DNA from: Blasia pusilla
Taxonomy: Eukaryota > Marchantiophyta > Marchantiopsida > Blasiales
NCBI GenBank assembly: GCA_050084515.1
Contig: CM114272.1
Location: forward strand, 35,898,001-35,962,000
DNA: 64,000 bases
Direction of reading: 5' to 3'
Below the pieces are notes generated by a model that did no database searches, was not told the DNA's origin, and was given only the letters and a program-made list of their open reading frames with translations. Position 1 is the first letter of the stretch; each line of letters opens with the position of its first letter. The translations under genes were made by a program, and so were the position numbers. Shown in pieces: positions 23,401-33,380 of the stretch.

Positions 23401-23894
23401 AAATGACATGGACAAGTCATTTTAATGACTCTTGGTCATTCTTTTATGACGCATGAAGTGATTATTTATTACTCAGAGTAGTCACTCTTAATGACTCGCC
23501 TAATCATTACTAATGAATCGTCTAGTCAATTCTTAATGAGTCGTATAGTCAATCCTTATGACTCTTCTAGTCAGTCTTTATTACTCGTCCAGTCATTCTC
23601 AATGAATCATCTAGTCAGTCATGACCCTTCTAGTCATTCTTTATTACTCGTCTAGTCATTCTTTATGACTAGATAAGTCATTGATTATCACTCATCTAGT
23701 CATGTTTAGTGACTATGTTGAGTAACAAAAAAGAGACTCAAATATGACTACCCTCGGTTTTAGTAACAACTTATACGACTAGGAGTAATTTTTATTACTA
23801 GATTGTGGTTAAGTAATTACTTAGTTACATAGGCCCGATTTGAGTAATATCTAGTCATTTTTCTAAGTCATCCAAAGGGGGTTTTATACTAGTG
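23400..23894. repeat. CACTA right terminus with subterminal repeats
   Basis: From 23400 to about 23720, variants of GACTCGTCTAGTCATT recur every 20-25 bases, more than a dozen times and in both orientations. This is the usual layout of CACTA subterminal binding sites for the element's own proteins. The end itself is the complement of CACTAGTATAAAACCCCC (23877-23894), so the element begins CACTA on the minus strand. The three bases outside are ACT (23895-23897). The same terminus with similar repeats appears facing the other way at 28953. Confidence 0.75.
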
Positions 23895-24105
23895 ACTCAC
23901 TATGCTCGCTATGACGCCAGTGCGCAAGAACTCCACAACCTCGACGTCGTCATGAATATCACGACCACTTGTCGCCTCCTCACTTACCTCCGGATCCTGA
24001 GACTCATCATCGAACCCCACCATTGGAATCATCACCTACGGCCGACCTACCATAGTCAACCAACAAAGATAGGCAGATGCATGCCAACCGGGCACCATCT
24101 CCTCA

Positions 24106-25510
24106 TCACTCTCTCCGTGCCATCGAGCTCCTATGTCGTCTCTTTGACGGATATGGGTTACAACTCAACTCATCCGCATCCTGGTTCAGTCGACTTGGCC
24201 TGTGAACCACCTCGAACTCATACTCATGTAGTAATAGAGCCCACCTAGCAAGCTTTCCCGTAAGCTTGTCGGACTCCATAAACCACCTCAACAACTGATG
24301 ATCAATGATAAGTGTGAAAGGGTTGCCGAATAAATAACACATGAAATATGCCACGTACGACCCACACTACAGCCAAGCACTCTCCCTCGTAGGAGTTGTA
24401 CTTCGCCTCTACAATGTTGTTCGATCGGCTCATATAAGCCACAACAAACTCCCTCTCCTCGTCATCCCTCTGAGTAAGCCCTGCTCCTAGACCCAACACG
24501 CTCCAATTCGTATGTAACTGGAATGGGCGACCCCTAACCGGTCTCTGTAAAATGGGTGAGGACGTCAACATGTCCTTGAGCTCATGAAATGCTCGCTTTT
24601 GATCATCTCCCTATAACTAAACCTAATCAAGTCTCGTCAACGAGGTCAAAGACTTCGCGATCGTACTAAAACCCTTTACATACCGTCGATAGAAGTTCGC
24701 CATTCCAATAAATGATTAGACTCGACTCACATCTATAAGGCGTGGAATCTGCGCAATTGCCTCCATCTTTGTTTGCTAAACACCTAACCCACTTGCGTAT
24801 ATGGTGTGTCCCAAGTACTCAATCAGCTCCTGAAAGAATCTGTACTTGCCTAGATGTAACTTTAGTCCATGTAACTGCAATCGCTGAAACACCTCCTCTA
24901 GATGTCGCTCATGCTCCTCAACCATGGAACTAAATATAAGAATATCATCTATGTAACATTATACAAAATCCAAGCCAGCCAGAATCTTATCCATCACTCT
25001 ATGAAACTCTACAGGCGCGTTCTTCAACCCAAATGGTAAGACCCGCCACTTATATAAGCAATCTCTCCCGAATCGATCTATCCCCCATAATGTTGTCATC
25101 TCCTTGTCCTCCAACATGCTAGGAAGTTGATGATAACAAACACAGAGATATAAATTATTGAAGATCTTTGCATGCCCTACCGCATCAAAGATATCCTCCA
25201 AAGTAGGCATGGCATACTAATATGACCTCGTATGTCGGTTGATAGGACAGTAAGCTCCACACATCCGCCTATCCGTCCAATTTCCATACATATCCTTCTT
25301 CGCCGACATAATTGTGGCAGATGCATACTTCCCATGATAACTCCACAAGTCCTGCCTCCGACAAGTTCTCACTCTTGCTCTGAATCAAGGCTCGCTCCAT
25401 ATCAGAATACCAATAGGGTTGACAAAAGATCGGCGTATCACTAGCCAACTCAATCTGTATCCGGGGATCCTTCAGCGTACCCAGTCTCTCATAGTGAAGG
25501 CAAAACAACT
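24106..25510 (-). pseudogene. gypsy reverse transcriptase and RNase H, copy 2
   Basis: RT pieces: IELASDTPIFCQPYWYSDMERA (25.4 kb), MPTLEDIFDAVGHAKI, WRVLPFGLKNAPVEFHRVMDKI, then CYIDDILIFSS after a stop (about 24.95 kb). RNase H continues with LHTNWSVLGLGAGLTQRDDEEREFVVAYMSRS (24.3-24.57 kb), then EAKYNSYEGECLAV and HRPSRLNQDADELS (24.11 kb). The RNase H first Asp is Asn here (TNWS for TDWS). Five or more stops and frameshifts make it non-functional. Confidence 0.8.
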
Positions 25511-25862
25511 GACGTGCCCTCTCAGAAACCTATGAACTCGCCGTCACTCTCCTCCTATCAACTTGAGATCTATCACAGGCTTCCATCGTGACCTCACTTG
25601 GAGAGGATGTAACCTCCAACTTTGGTTGCTATGTAGCAACCCTAGCCACCTTTGCAACAACCACTCCACTCTGACTTCTTACACCATGCTCCACATCCAA
25701 AACATGAACATCTCTTGCTATGGTCGCCTTCACACTCTCCGCTCAAATGACGTCCCAAGAAGTCCATGGGTGCCTATCTCTCCTCGTCCCGCCCCTAGCC
25801 AATGCATGTACAGACTCTGTAGGAAATGCTCCAACTCGTGGACGTAACGACATGGATGACAC

Positions 25863-26870
25863 TCATTTCCGTCTTTGCTCAGCCATACCTAGGCTAACTA
25901 TCCATGTGAGATAGTTGAGGTCCATCGCATGCCTCAACACCTGTCTCCGGGATGCCTCAGTCATACTTGGCACCGCCCTAGTACCTATAGCGAACCCCAT
26001 GGCGCGCTCATGCTCATCTGCTGTAGGCTCCTCCATTGCTCGGGTCACCTCATCCCAAATCATGCATGGCCCTCCGTGACAAAAGGCATGGGATGGTGGA
26101 AGCTCACCAACGTAGGTAAGGCTGCCCTCACCCTATTGGCCGTCGCCAACGGTGGTGTATCATCCCGCGTCACCACCTGAGATTGACTTCCTGAGCCCAA
26201 AATAGAATCCATTGTGAGATGTGGTGCTCTCTGGACTGCATCATATGCTTGACTCAATACTTCTGATGGTATCAGGTTCGTCCACCACAATCATGGACGA
26301 TGGGTGCGTGATCCAACTCTCGCTGCATCTGACAACACAGCAAGTCCCAACGAGGACCTCACTTGATACACAATGGTCCTCACACATGCACGAGTGTCTC
26401 CCAACAACAACACGTTCTCCGAAATGTACAATCGAGAACATCTCTGACGCTCCTGCAAGTGTCGTACTACTCGTATCATCTCCCAAAATATCCCTGACCT
26501 CGGATCCTTCAATCCAAACCCCTCGGCGAGCTCATGAATGACCCTGACATGGCCATCTAGCAATCACCAAATGAATGGTCCCAACTATATCTAGATCTTG
26601 CGCCCCCACCAAAGAGATGTCGGCGGGTAGTGTATGCAAATATCCCCGTACTACTGATACCCGCAACAACTCACGATACCTCTGGACCAATCTCGCCACG
26701 TGACGTAATGATACTCGCCGTGCAGTCTTATCTCTCTCCACATAAAGGTACTAATGCATCCGTATGCCCGCATGCAATACCGTAGTCAATCCAGTGTTAA
26801 TCCCTCCGAAAAGATCTAGCACCCTAACATCCTTTTTTGGACAGTGCCACACAACGGGTGTGGTATCTAG
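25863..26870 (-). pseudogene. Retrotransposon-encoded DNA methyltransferase domain, copy 2
   Basis: From right to left: motif I VLDLFGGINTGL (about 26790-26830), YLYVERDK, a well-kept block VSLRHVARL and PADISLVGAQDLDIVGT, then motif IV ARWPCQGHS with the catalytic Cys codon at 26547-26549 preserved. Next come FWEMIRVVRHLQERQ, ENV, GSRTHRPRLWWTNL and HERAMGF. This copy shows the ancestral form of motif IV (PCQG) and motif VIII (HRPR) that copy 1 has lost. It is itself broken by stops after GHS, after motif I and by frameshifts in motif VI. Confidence 0.85.
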
Positions 26871-27099
26871 GGGGGTCAACGTCTCCACTCTAGGGGCCCG
26901 ATTGCCACCCGAATCTCACTATTCGGGGATAAAGGCATGACTCCAAGCTTGCCTCACAAGGTCGTCCGCACTCCTCTGTAGCTCTCAAGTTGTACCCCAC
27001 AATGGTGAAGAGGTCTCACCAACATGGGAAGGGACACGCGCTATGGTCAGTCTCTCTGTGGGATTATCCGCTATTGGACATCCTCTGTATGTGCGTTCC

Positions 27100-27710
27100 C
27101 CTCCAACAACTCTCCTTGCCAACTAACACTACCTTTGAAAGCTGCCAACGTGGTCACAGACTCGTCTCATGATCGACCACCTTGTCCCGAAAACTGCATG
27201 GGTAACATACTCATTCGCCCGTCTCCTAAAAGCCACCCTGGCCGATAAGCAACGTTCTCCTCCCAGAAGTCAAAGATGAATCCTAGGGGATATAACACTA
27301 CACTCCCCACCAACACATCGTACGACTCAGTTGGTGTCGTGATCGCATGTGTGCGTACCGTAGCACTATCCGTCGCATGCTCTGGCTGGACTCTGACAAC
27401 TATCTCGTGTCGAGTCATATATTGTGTGGGTGACACGCCCCTAATCGAGGTCTATATCTGGAAGGGACAAGGCTCAATGTCGGCCTTCCGTAACCCCAAC
27501 GCTGAACATGCCGACTTCCCTAATATCAAGGGCTGCGCTCTTGAATCAAGTAGGATGTGTTGCGGGTGGTATAATGTCCCCGTCGGACCAACCAAGCGAA
27601 ATACTCCAACTCGGTTATCCAGTAACACTATGCCATGTGTCACCGTTGCTCGCTCTATGGCCGGTCGAGCTGACATATCTACCAACTTCGCCGCCGCCAC
27701 ATGCCATGTT
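27100..27710 (-). pseudogene. gypsy protease and protease-DNMT linker, copy 2
   Basis: The protease block (27452-27700) reads VLLDNRVGVFRL and HILLDSRAQPLILGKSAC. The retropepsin motif is DSRA (Asp codon complement of 27545-27547), with Gly replaced by Arg through a GGA-to-AGA type change. The linker (27167-27436) contains SYDVLVGSVVLYPLGF and YRPGWLLGDGRMSMLP. Its conservation across all three copies suggests it is a functional part of the polyprotein. Confidence 0.7.
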
Positions 27711-28580
27711 TATGTGGGGGATATCCCAAGCACATGCTTCAAGGGCAAGTCCACCACCTCCTCAACTACCTCGGAACAAGAGGCAGTTACCTCTCCATGC
27801 TCACACAATGTGGCGGCCGGCCGGAACACCTTAGCTGGTCTAACTCCCAACGTCGCCAACTCTATGGCGGAAAATAGCGGAGCCTGGCTCACTCTAGTGG
27901 CCACCTCTAACACTATGGTCAACATTGACTCCACTCGAGCCCGCATAGGAGTTGTCACTCCAACTCGTCGTGACGTCGACGCACCTTCTTGACCTTTAGG
28001 TGCTGTTGGTAGTCAAGGCACCATCGATGGTGTGTAGTGCCTCCGACAATGTGAATGACTGTGAAACCCTGGCCTGCCGCCCATCAATCCCCTCTGGTGG
28101 GTTAATCTCAACTCCACCTCTCGATGGCTCAGTGCTTCTCGCAACACCCCGATCATCACTACAGCAGCCTCAACCTGAGCTGCACTACACATAAACCCCA
28201 TACTAGCAAGATCCTCACACGGGTCAGGGTAAGAGGTAGAAGTTGGAGCCACACTAGTTGCTCGCAAATTCGTGCCTTCCCTGAGTTGCATCATCGTCAT
28301 GGCCGCAATCCTCTGCTCCAACTGATCGATGCGTGAGAGAAGTGCCGACTCTAGTGCTCTTGTTCCATCTCCTCTGGCTGGTGGTGGTCCTCTACCACCA
28401 CGTCCAGGAACAACTCCCCGATCTGCTCCAAGACGACCATCCCCAGGCCCTCGGCCTACCTCGGGACGTGCCTCTTGACGAAGCTCAAAACATCTATCCC
28501 TAGTGTGACCATATCTCTGGCAATAGTCACATTGGTACTATGGTGGGGCCATCCTTTGTGGCTCTTGAGCAACCTCAGAG
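27711..28580 (-). pseudogene. gypsy gag C-terminus, copy 2 (truncated)
   Basis: The right end reads QCDYCQRYGHTRDRCFELR, the second zinc knuckle seen in copy 1. After it come an Arg/Gly/Pro-rich basic stretch, a helical segment RIDQLEQRIAAMTM and the frame 28013-28321 (VAPTSTSYPDPCEDLASMGFM). The capsid part is missing because the element is truncated at about 28580. A hairpin-forming inverted repeat marks the truncation (28580-28635). Confidence 0.65.
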
Positions 28581-28635
28581 GGAGATTTCACATATCTATA
28601 TATTCCATACAAGATGTAAATATATGAAATCTCCC
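28580..28635. repeat. Imperfect hairpin at the gypsy copy 2 truncation
   Basis: Arms 28580-28595 and 28620-28635 pair at 15 of 16 positions around a 24-base AT-rich loop. The arm sequence is GGGAGATTTCA plus AT-rich bases. It lies exactly where homology to gypsy copy 1 ends. Confidence 0.6.
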
Positions 28636-28952
28636 TATGTCTTCATTTTTTCATCTTCCAAATGCAGTAATATTAGTCCCACTAGCCTTAAGCTCCTATC
28701 CACATATCAACCAATGTCTTCATTTGCAACTACATCAAATAAGGTAAATTCAAGCATAATTGAATCTATAATTCTTATTGGCAAGTGAGGAAGTGGTGTA
28801 TATCTTCCTTGATCGAATGTTGAGTTACTACAGTGCACCAGTAAAAGTGTTGATAGACTATGGCACTGAGTTTTGTGGGGATTTTTAGGCCATATGTGAT
28901 TAGGCTCTGATCAACAACTGCTTGACGTCTCGAAATTATCCAGAGGCAAATT

Positions 28953-29160
28953 CACTAGAAGGAAATACCCAATTTTATGACTTAAGACCTAATGACTCTT
29001 TACCTTTTCATGAATGAATTGTCATATGAATGACTATTCGAGTCATCACTAATCCTTTTGATTCATATAGAGTCATTCGTTTAGTCATGGAGGGCATATC
29101 GAGTCATAAAAATAAAATTCTCCCTCGTCAAAATTTTCAATGACTCGGCATAAAAATAAA
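28953..29160 (+). mobile_element. Second CACTA terminus with subterminal repeats
   Basis: CACTAGAAGGAAATACCC (28953-28970) matches the terminus at 23894 read inward, at 13 of 18 positions. Shared downstream blocks ATGACTTA and AATGACT follow, then several AGTCATT/GACTC units to about 29160. This is the left end of another copy of the same CACTA family, or of a short derivative, running rightward. Its other end was not found. Confidence 0.55.
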
Positions 29161-29164
29161 TGAC

Positions 29165-30335
29165 TCCCACTTGGATTACGTGGCTAGTTGGATGGAGTGA
29201 TAACATGGCACAATGATGATGTGGCCATATGCTACTTCAAACCACGGTAGGGTTTGCGACTTTGTGGCAAGAGCCAAGATTTCCTCAAGGGTCGGGAACG
29301 CACTGAACATCTCAAGGCTTCTCAACTTTGGGAGAGGAGAGTGATAGAAAAGATATTGTGAATATGGAATGCACACAAAAAATGAAGCAAAATTTGAAGG
29401 TGTTCATGGAGGGAGAGTAGATTGACGCATTCTATGACCAACGCAAAATTTATGGACGATTTGGTGGCACTTGAGGTCGGAGCATCGAATACAAGGTACG
29501 TATCCATCAAGAAAACGTCAGCTCAATGGTGCTAATGAGAGGGTTTTGATGGATGTTGCAATCTGGGATCTACGAGACTTTTGAGACATCAACCAACTTT
29601 GATGAAGTAGTTGGTTCTTGTAATGTGACTAGATTGTAAGCCTTAAAATTGTAAATCCAATTTTAGAGTTGAGCTAAGAAGCCCTTGTAGTGTGAGAAAC
29701 CATATGTGGCATAGTACTAGGGTTCTTGAGGTCCTACTCACAATGTAGGGATGACATACCGTCATTTTTCTTATTCTATATATCTATTTCCTCGTGATTT
29801 TTGAAGGCATAGGGGTTCGGGTTTCCTTTTTTGAAATTACGATTGGAGGAGCGTGGATGCCATCTATAAGCATAGCTCAATGAAGTGAATGTCGCGGACT
29901 TGTTATGGACGAGGGATTCGTGTGAGGCGACGGAGATCATGGGAAGAATGCCTCAGATATAATCGTGTAGTTCTGCTCTCCAACATCTAGATCTATTGTT
30001 GAGGTAGAGTTATTGGGGGCCTAAGGGAAGTCGGTGAGCTCACGATGTAGCGATAGCAACGCTACCACATTTGCAATTGGAACTCTATAGCAAAGGTGGG
30101 GTTGAAGGTCTCTCTCTCTTTGAAAGGGTCAGGTTCTCCCCTCCCAATCGCGATAACTCATCGTACCGTCCTCCACCTACGGGAACTCGCTACGAGATTT
30201 TCAATTCGGTTGAAGCTCGTGAATATGTCTATATAGTCAGGACCGTATCAGTGATTCATGAACGTTTGGCAATTCTCTTAGAATGGATGGATGTAAGCTT
30301 GGGTACTAGAGTTTAATGAGAATGTATGTGACAGT
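29165..30335. other. No recognisable gene
   Basis: Short frames occur (for example minus 29176-29376 with FPTLEEILALATKS) but none has a recognisable domain or codon structure. A plus frame at 30071-30316 precedes the peroxidase fragment and may be chance. Some of this may be the interior of the CACTA copy whose terminus lies at 28953. Confidence 0.3.
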
Positions 30336-30338
30336 AGT

Positions 30339-30610
30339 TTGGGCTTGCAATTTGTCCGAGTCGTGCAAGGCTATGATGCGTCGATCTTGTTGAACACACC
30401 CTCGACGGGATCACAACTCAACGATCCAAAAAATCGCAGCATTCACAAAATTTCTCTTCAGATCATCGACGATGTGAAAAAGAAGATGGAAGCTGCGTGC
30501 CCCAAAATAGTCTCGTGTGTGGACATTATTGTCTTGGTTGGGAGGGAGAGCGTGAGGCAGGCAAGAGATTTCGAAGTTTCTGATTTTCATCTAGACGCTT
30601 TGGGCTCGTT
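30339..30610 (+). pseudogene. Class III peroxidase exon fragment
   Basis: The frame reads RVVQGYDASILLN, then NRSIHKISLQIIDDVKKKMEAACP and KIVSCVDIIVLVGRESV. This matches the secretory plant peroxidase core, where GCDAS(V/I)LL is followed by IDD.K...E..CP..VSC.DI...A.RD.V. The disulfide cysteine of GCDAS is Tyr. Neither the distal-histidine exon upstream nor the proximal-histidine exon downstream is present, and the frame runs into a TTC/CT-rich tract (30630-30668). It is a non-functional fragment, perhaps moved here by a transposon. Confidence 0.7.
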
Positions 30611-30789
30611 CAATTCTTCATTGTACGCATTCTTTTTCTTCTTCTTCTTCTTCCTCTCTCTCTCTCTACAATTTTATGAAGCCACTTGGCTCCATGCGTG
30701 GCGAGTCATACAACCTCAAACAGGGAATGGGCAACCAATCTACTTACATCCAAGAAATTCAAAGATTTTAAACTCTACATCCAGCTAAT

Positions 30790-33100
30790 TGCAATATGCA
30801 AAGCCTAGGAAATCTGGAGAGTCGGAATTAATTCGACGACGTTGCTCTTGTCTCGTTCATTCTAGCATGAGCGCATTCCATCCATCTATTGTACAAGATC
30901 ATAAGAAGTTGACACTTCTACTTCTCAGTGACCCCAGGATCCTTGTAGGATGAACCCCAAACGTACATGAAATGCGATACTATCTCTCAATTAGCAATAC
31001 TATTCTTTCTCTTATATACTATGTGTGTTATTACAAGAGAAACAAAATATCAGCGGCATCTAGGGACCTAAATGGCATTGGTGTATATGCAGGAGTTGTG
31101 AGATTTCATTTCCCCTAACCTTCTAAGTTGAGATGTATCATGTGTGATAGTGTTTTATGGATATGTAGCATTGATAGATTTGACTCATGTAATGCCTTTG
31201 ATGTAAGTTAGGTTTATCGTGTTATTTTTCTAATAGACTATGTATGTTATTACAAGAGAAAGCAACGTCAACGGCATCTAGGGACCTAGATGGCAATATT
31301 GTACCATTGAGTGGTACTCATTTGAGTGGAGGTGCAAAGGTAGGTAAAGCATACGTTGAGAATAATCCGATCTTGATATTTCTAGTTGATAACTTGTAAT
31401 TTTTGAATAGAATTTTTAATGCCAAGATATAAACTTGAAAAACTTCCTCCTTTGTTTCTTTAGTAGACGGTTGACTCATGTATCACTTACCAAGTGGCAT
31501 TAGAAAAGCAAGAAAGAAAATGGAGTGCAGATTTACAGGCTACGAGAACTTCCATAGAGGAGAAGATGGATAAGAATATGGTGGATTATACCAGCAAACC
31601 GACAGACTAATTCACTGGGTTGGCAAAGGTGGTGGCAAATCTTGCAAAGTTAGTGAATCAAGGTTCGCTCTAGTAAGGATCTCTAAAGTTAACATGGAGT
31701 CCATGGAGATTTAGAGTGTGATTGGATCTCAAGTGGTATTGGATCATTTTCTAACATCTACTTTCACATTATGTAGGCGGGGTAACTTCATCACATGCAC
31801 TTGGTCTTGATAAAAACTTTGAGCAAGAGAAGATTGGTATGTTTCTTGAAGCAACTCAAGGAAAAGGTAGATAAAACCATATACCTTAGTGTATATTCGT
31901 GTTTCATTAATTCTTACTTCACAAGAGTATGAAGTTTGGTGTGGTAAATATAAATTTGGATGGACTTGCAGGGTTGCAGAAGGAAAGGCGGCAAGAGGCA
32001 CAAGCAGATCTGTACACATAGATGTTTCAAATGTCAGCCCCATTCTATTCGATTTCTTAATAGAAAACCTTTCAAATGTGGATCAGTTTAATGTGAAGTG
32101 CTTGGATTGACCAGAGTCTTGTTGGAACGATGTTTGAAAATCCGGTCTTCCGAGCAACAAGTCTCGGGTGGGCAAGGCTCCGATTTCGGGAATCAAAGGA
32201 TTCTTCCAGTCGAAGGATCGAGCTGCCGTGTAGCACTCAAATTTGCATTTCAGTGAATCCTCTTTAGAAGAAATCAGATTGGTTCCCTCCAGGCTGCAGA
32301 ATTTCCTTCCAAGCAAAGGATTGAGTTGCCGTCTTGCTGTTTGAATTCTAAAGAGATTAGACATATTTAGTGGCATGCTAAGATAAATACCGCGATAAAT
32401 TCCAACTCAGCAGCAAGCCACCATCTTCACTGAAGAATCACCAATGCTCGCCTATCGCTTTCCACTCCCGCAAGCTCAATCTTGTATGAGCGTTCCACAA
32501 CCTTGCAATGCACGCCACTTCTCTCTACCCCACACTCACGCGGACAGAAACAGAGCAATACAACCACAATTGTAGTCTCCAGTCCTCACGGCCCTATTGG
32601 AATTCGCAATTCTGGAAAGATAGCCGACGTCTCATCTCATCCAAATCGACTGAAGAAATTGTCAGGACTCCAGGAGGAAGCGCATGCAATGGAACACACA
32701 AGAAACCCGAGTACCAGACACAACGGAACGGAATCGTGCCTTCCGAAACAAACCTCAAGAATTGGTTTCCATCGGTTGTTTTCAAATAACAACCGGCGCT
32801 GGAAGGGATCAGATGGTGCTAGGCCGATGCAGAATTCTTGCGCCCAAAATTTGTGGTCGCAAGAATTTCAACGATCCCACCAAAAACCAATGACGCCGAC
32901 GGAAAGCTGGCGACTCCGACCGTTTCAAAAGAGTGCAGACTAGACTGTAAGATGTATCTAATCTGATGTAACTACTAGGGTCGCCGATACACCAAGGCCA
33001 ATGGAATCGGGCCCTAAGAGAAGCCCCGCGACCGTCGCGTTAAAATCTTCGAGACGTCGCAGCCATAGGGAGGCATCAGGAATCAGGAGCGCATAGCCAT
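30790..33100. other. Intergenic DNA, no recognisable gene
   Basis: Short frames such as plus 31889-32110 (EVWCGKYKFGWTCRVAEG) and minus 32083-32376 have no family I can name. Two near-identical short segments containing TATGTGTTATTACAAGAGAAA occur at about 31020 and 31243. A 10-bp inverted repeat (AATTCTTGCG) lies at 32833-32867. The GC content rises after about 32980 toward the FAX gene promoter. Confidence 0.3.
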
Positions 33101-33113
33101 GACGGTCGCGCAT

Positions 33114-33120
33114 TATAAAG
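33114..33120 (+). promoter_or_regulatory. Possible TATA box of the FAX-like gene
   Basis: TATAAAG lies about 260 bases upstream of the FAX-like start codon in otherwise GC-rich DNA. A second, weaker candidate (AATAAAATA) lies at about 33295. Only position and sequence support this. Confidence 0.3.
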
Positions 33121-33380
33121 CGCGACGTCGGGGCCGATCCGGCAAAGTCGACGCCGGACTGTGGGCGCAGCGTCGATCTTCCATACGTGTCGGCAGATGA
33201 TCCGACGGCGCACCGACTCATCGATCGCGACGTTGCTCTCCGTCCGAGTCCAAGAACGCGAGAGGTTGCGGGTTATCCGGGTCCTTCCGGATTGAATAAA
33301 ATACAGTGAGCGACAAGCGAAGGCCGAGTGTTCGAGCACAAGAGCGCAAGAAAAGCCCTCATCAGTGAGAAGCAGCGACC

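Larger units (their letters stand above)
9930..23894 (+). mobile_element. CACTA (En/Spm) DNA transposon, interrupted by a gypsy element
   Basis: Plus-strand coding segments in CACTA order: transposase-associated zinc-finger-like domain (about 10.1 kb), Transposase_21 core (10.8-11.7 kb), DUF4218 (12.0-12.7 kb), DUF4216 (13.0-13.7 kb), then a second ORF that starts at 14.76 kb and resumes at 21.56 kb. The right terminus is the complement of CACTAG at 23889-23894, preceded inward by clustered subterminal repeats. I could not find the left terminus; 9930 is only where coding begins. Stops and frameshifts throughout make the copy non-autonomous. Confidence 0.8.
23895..28580 (-). mobile_element. 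Ty3/gypsy retrotransposon with internal DNA methyltransferase domain, copy 2
   Basis: Minus-strand order from right to left: second gag zinc knuckle (28.5 kb), gag C-terminus, protease (27.5-27.7 kb), linker, DNMT domain (25.9-26.8 kb), RT (24.7-25.5 kb), RNase H (24.1-24.6 kb). Both ends are truncated: the 5' end inside gag at about 28580 and the 3' end exactly at the CACTA terminus (23894), so integrase and LTRs are missing. Frameshifts and stops are frequent. The sequence is clearly the same family as 15.5-21.5 kb. Confidence 0.85.

Noticed and set aside
23400-23720. CRISPR-like regularly spaced repeats
   Set aside because: The units are degenerate, occur in both orientations and sit at a CACTA terminus in eukaryotic DNA, so they are subterminal transposon repeats.
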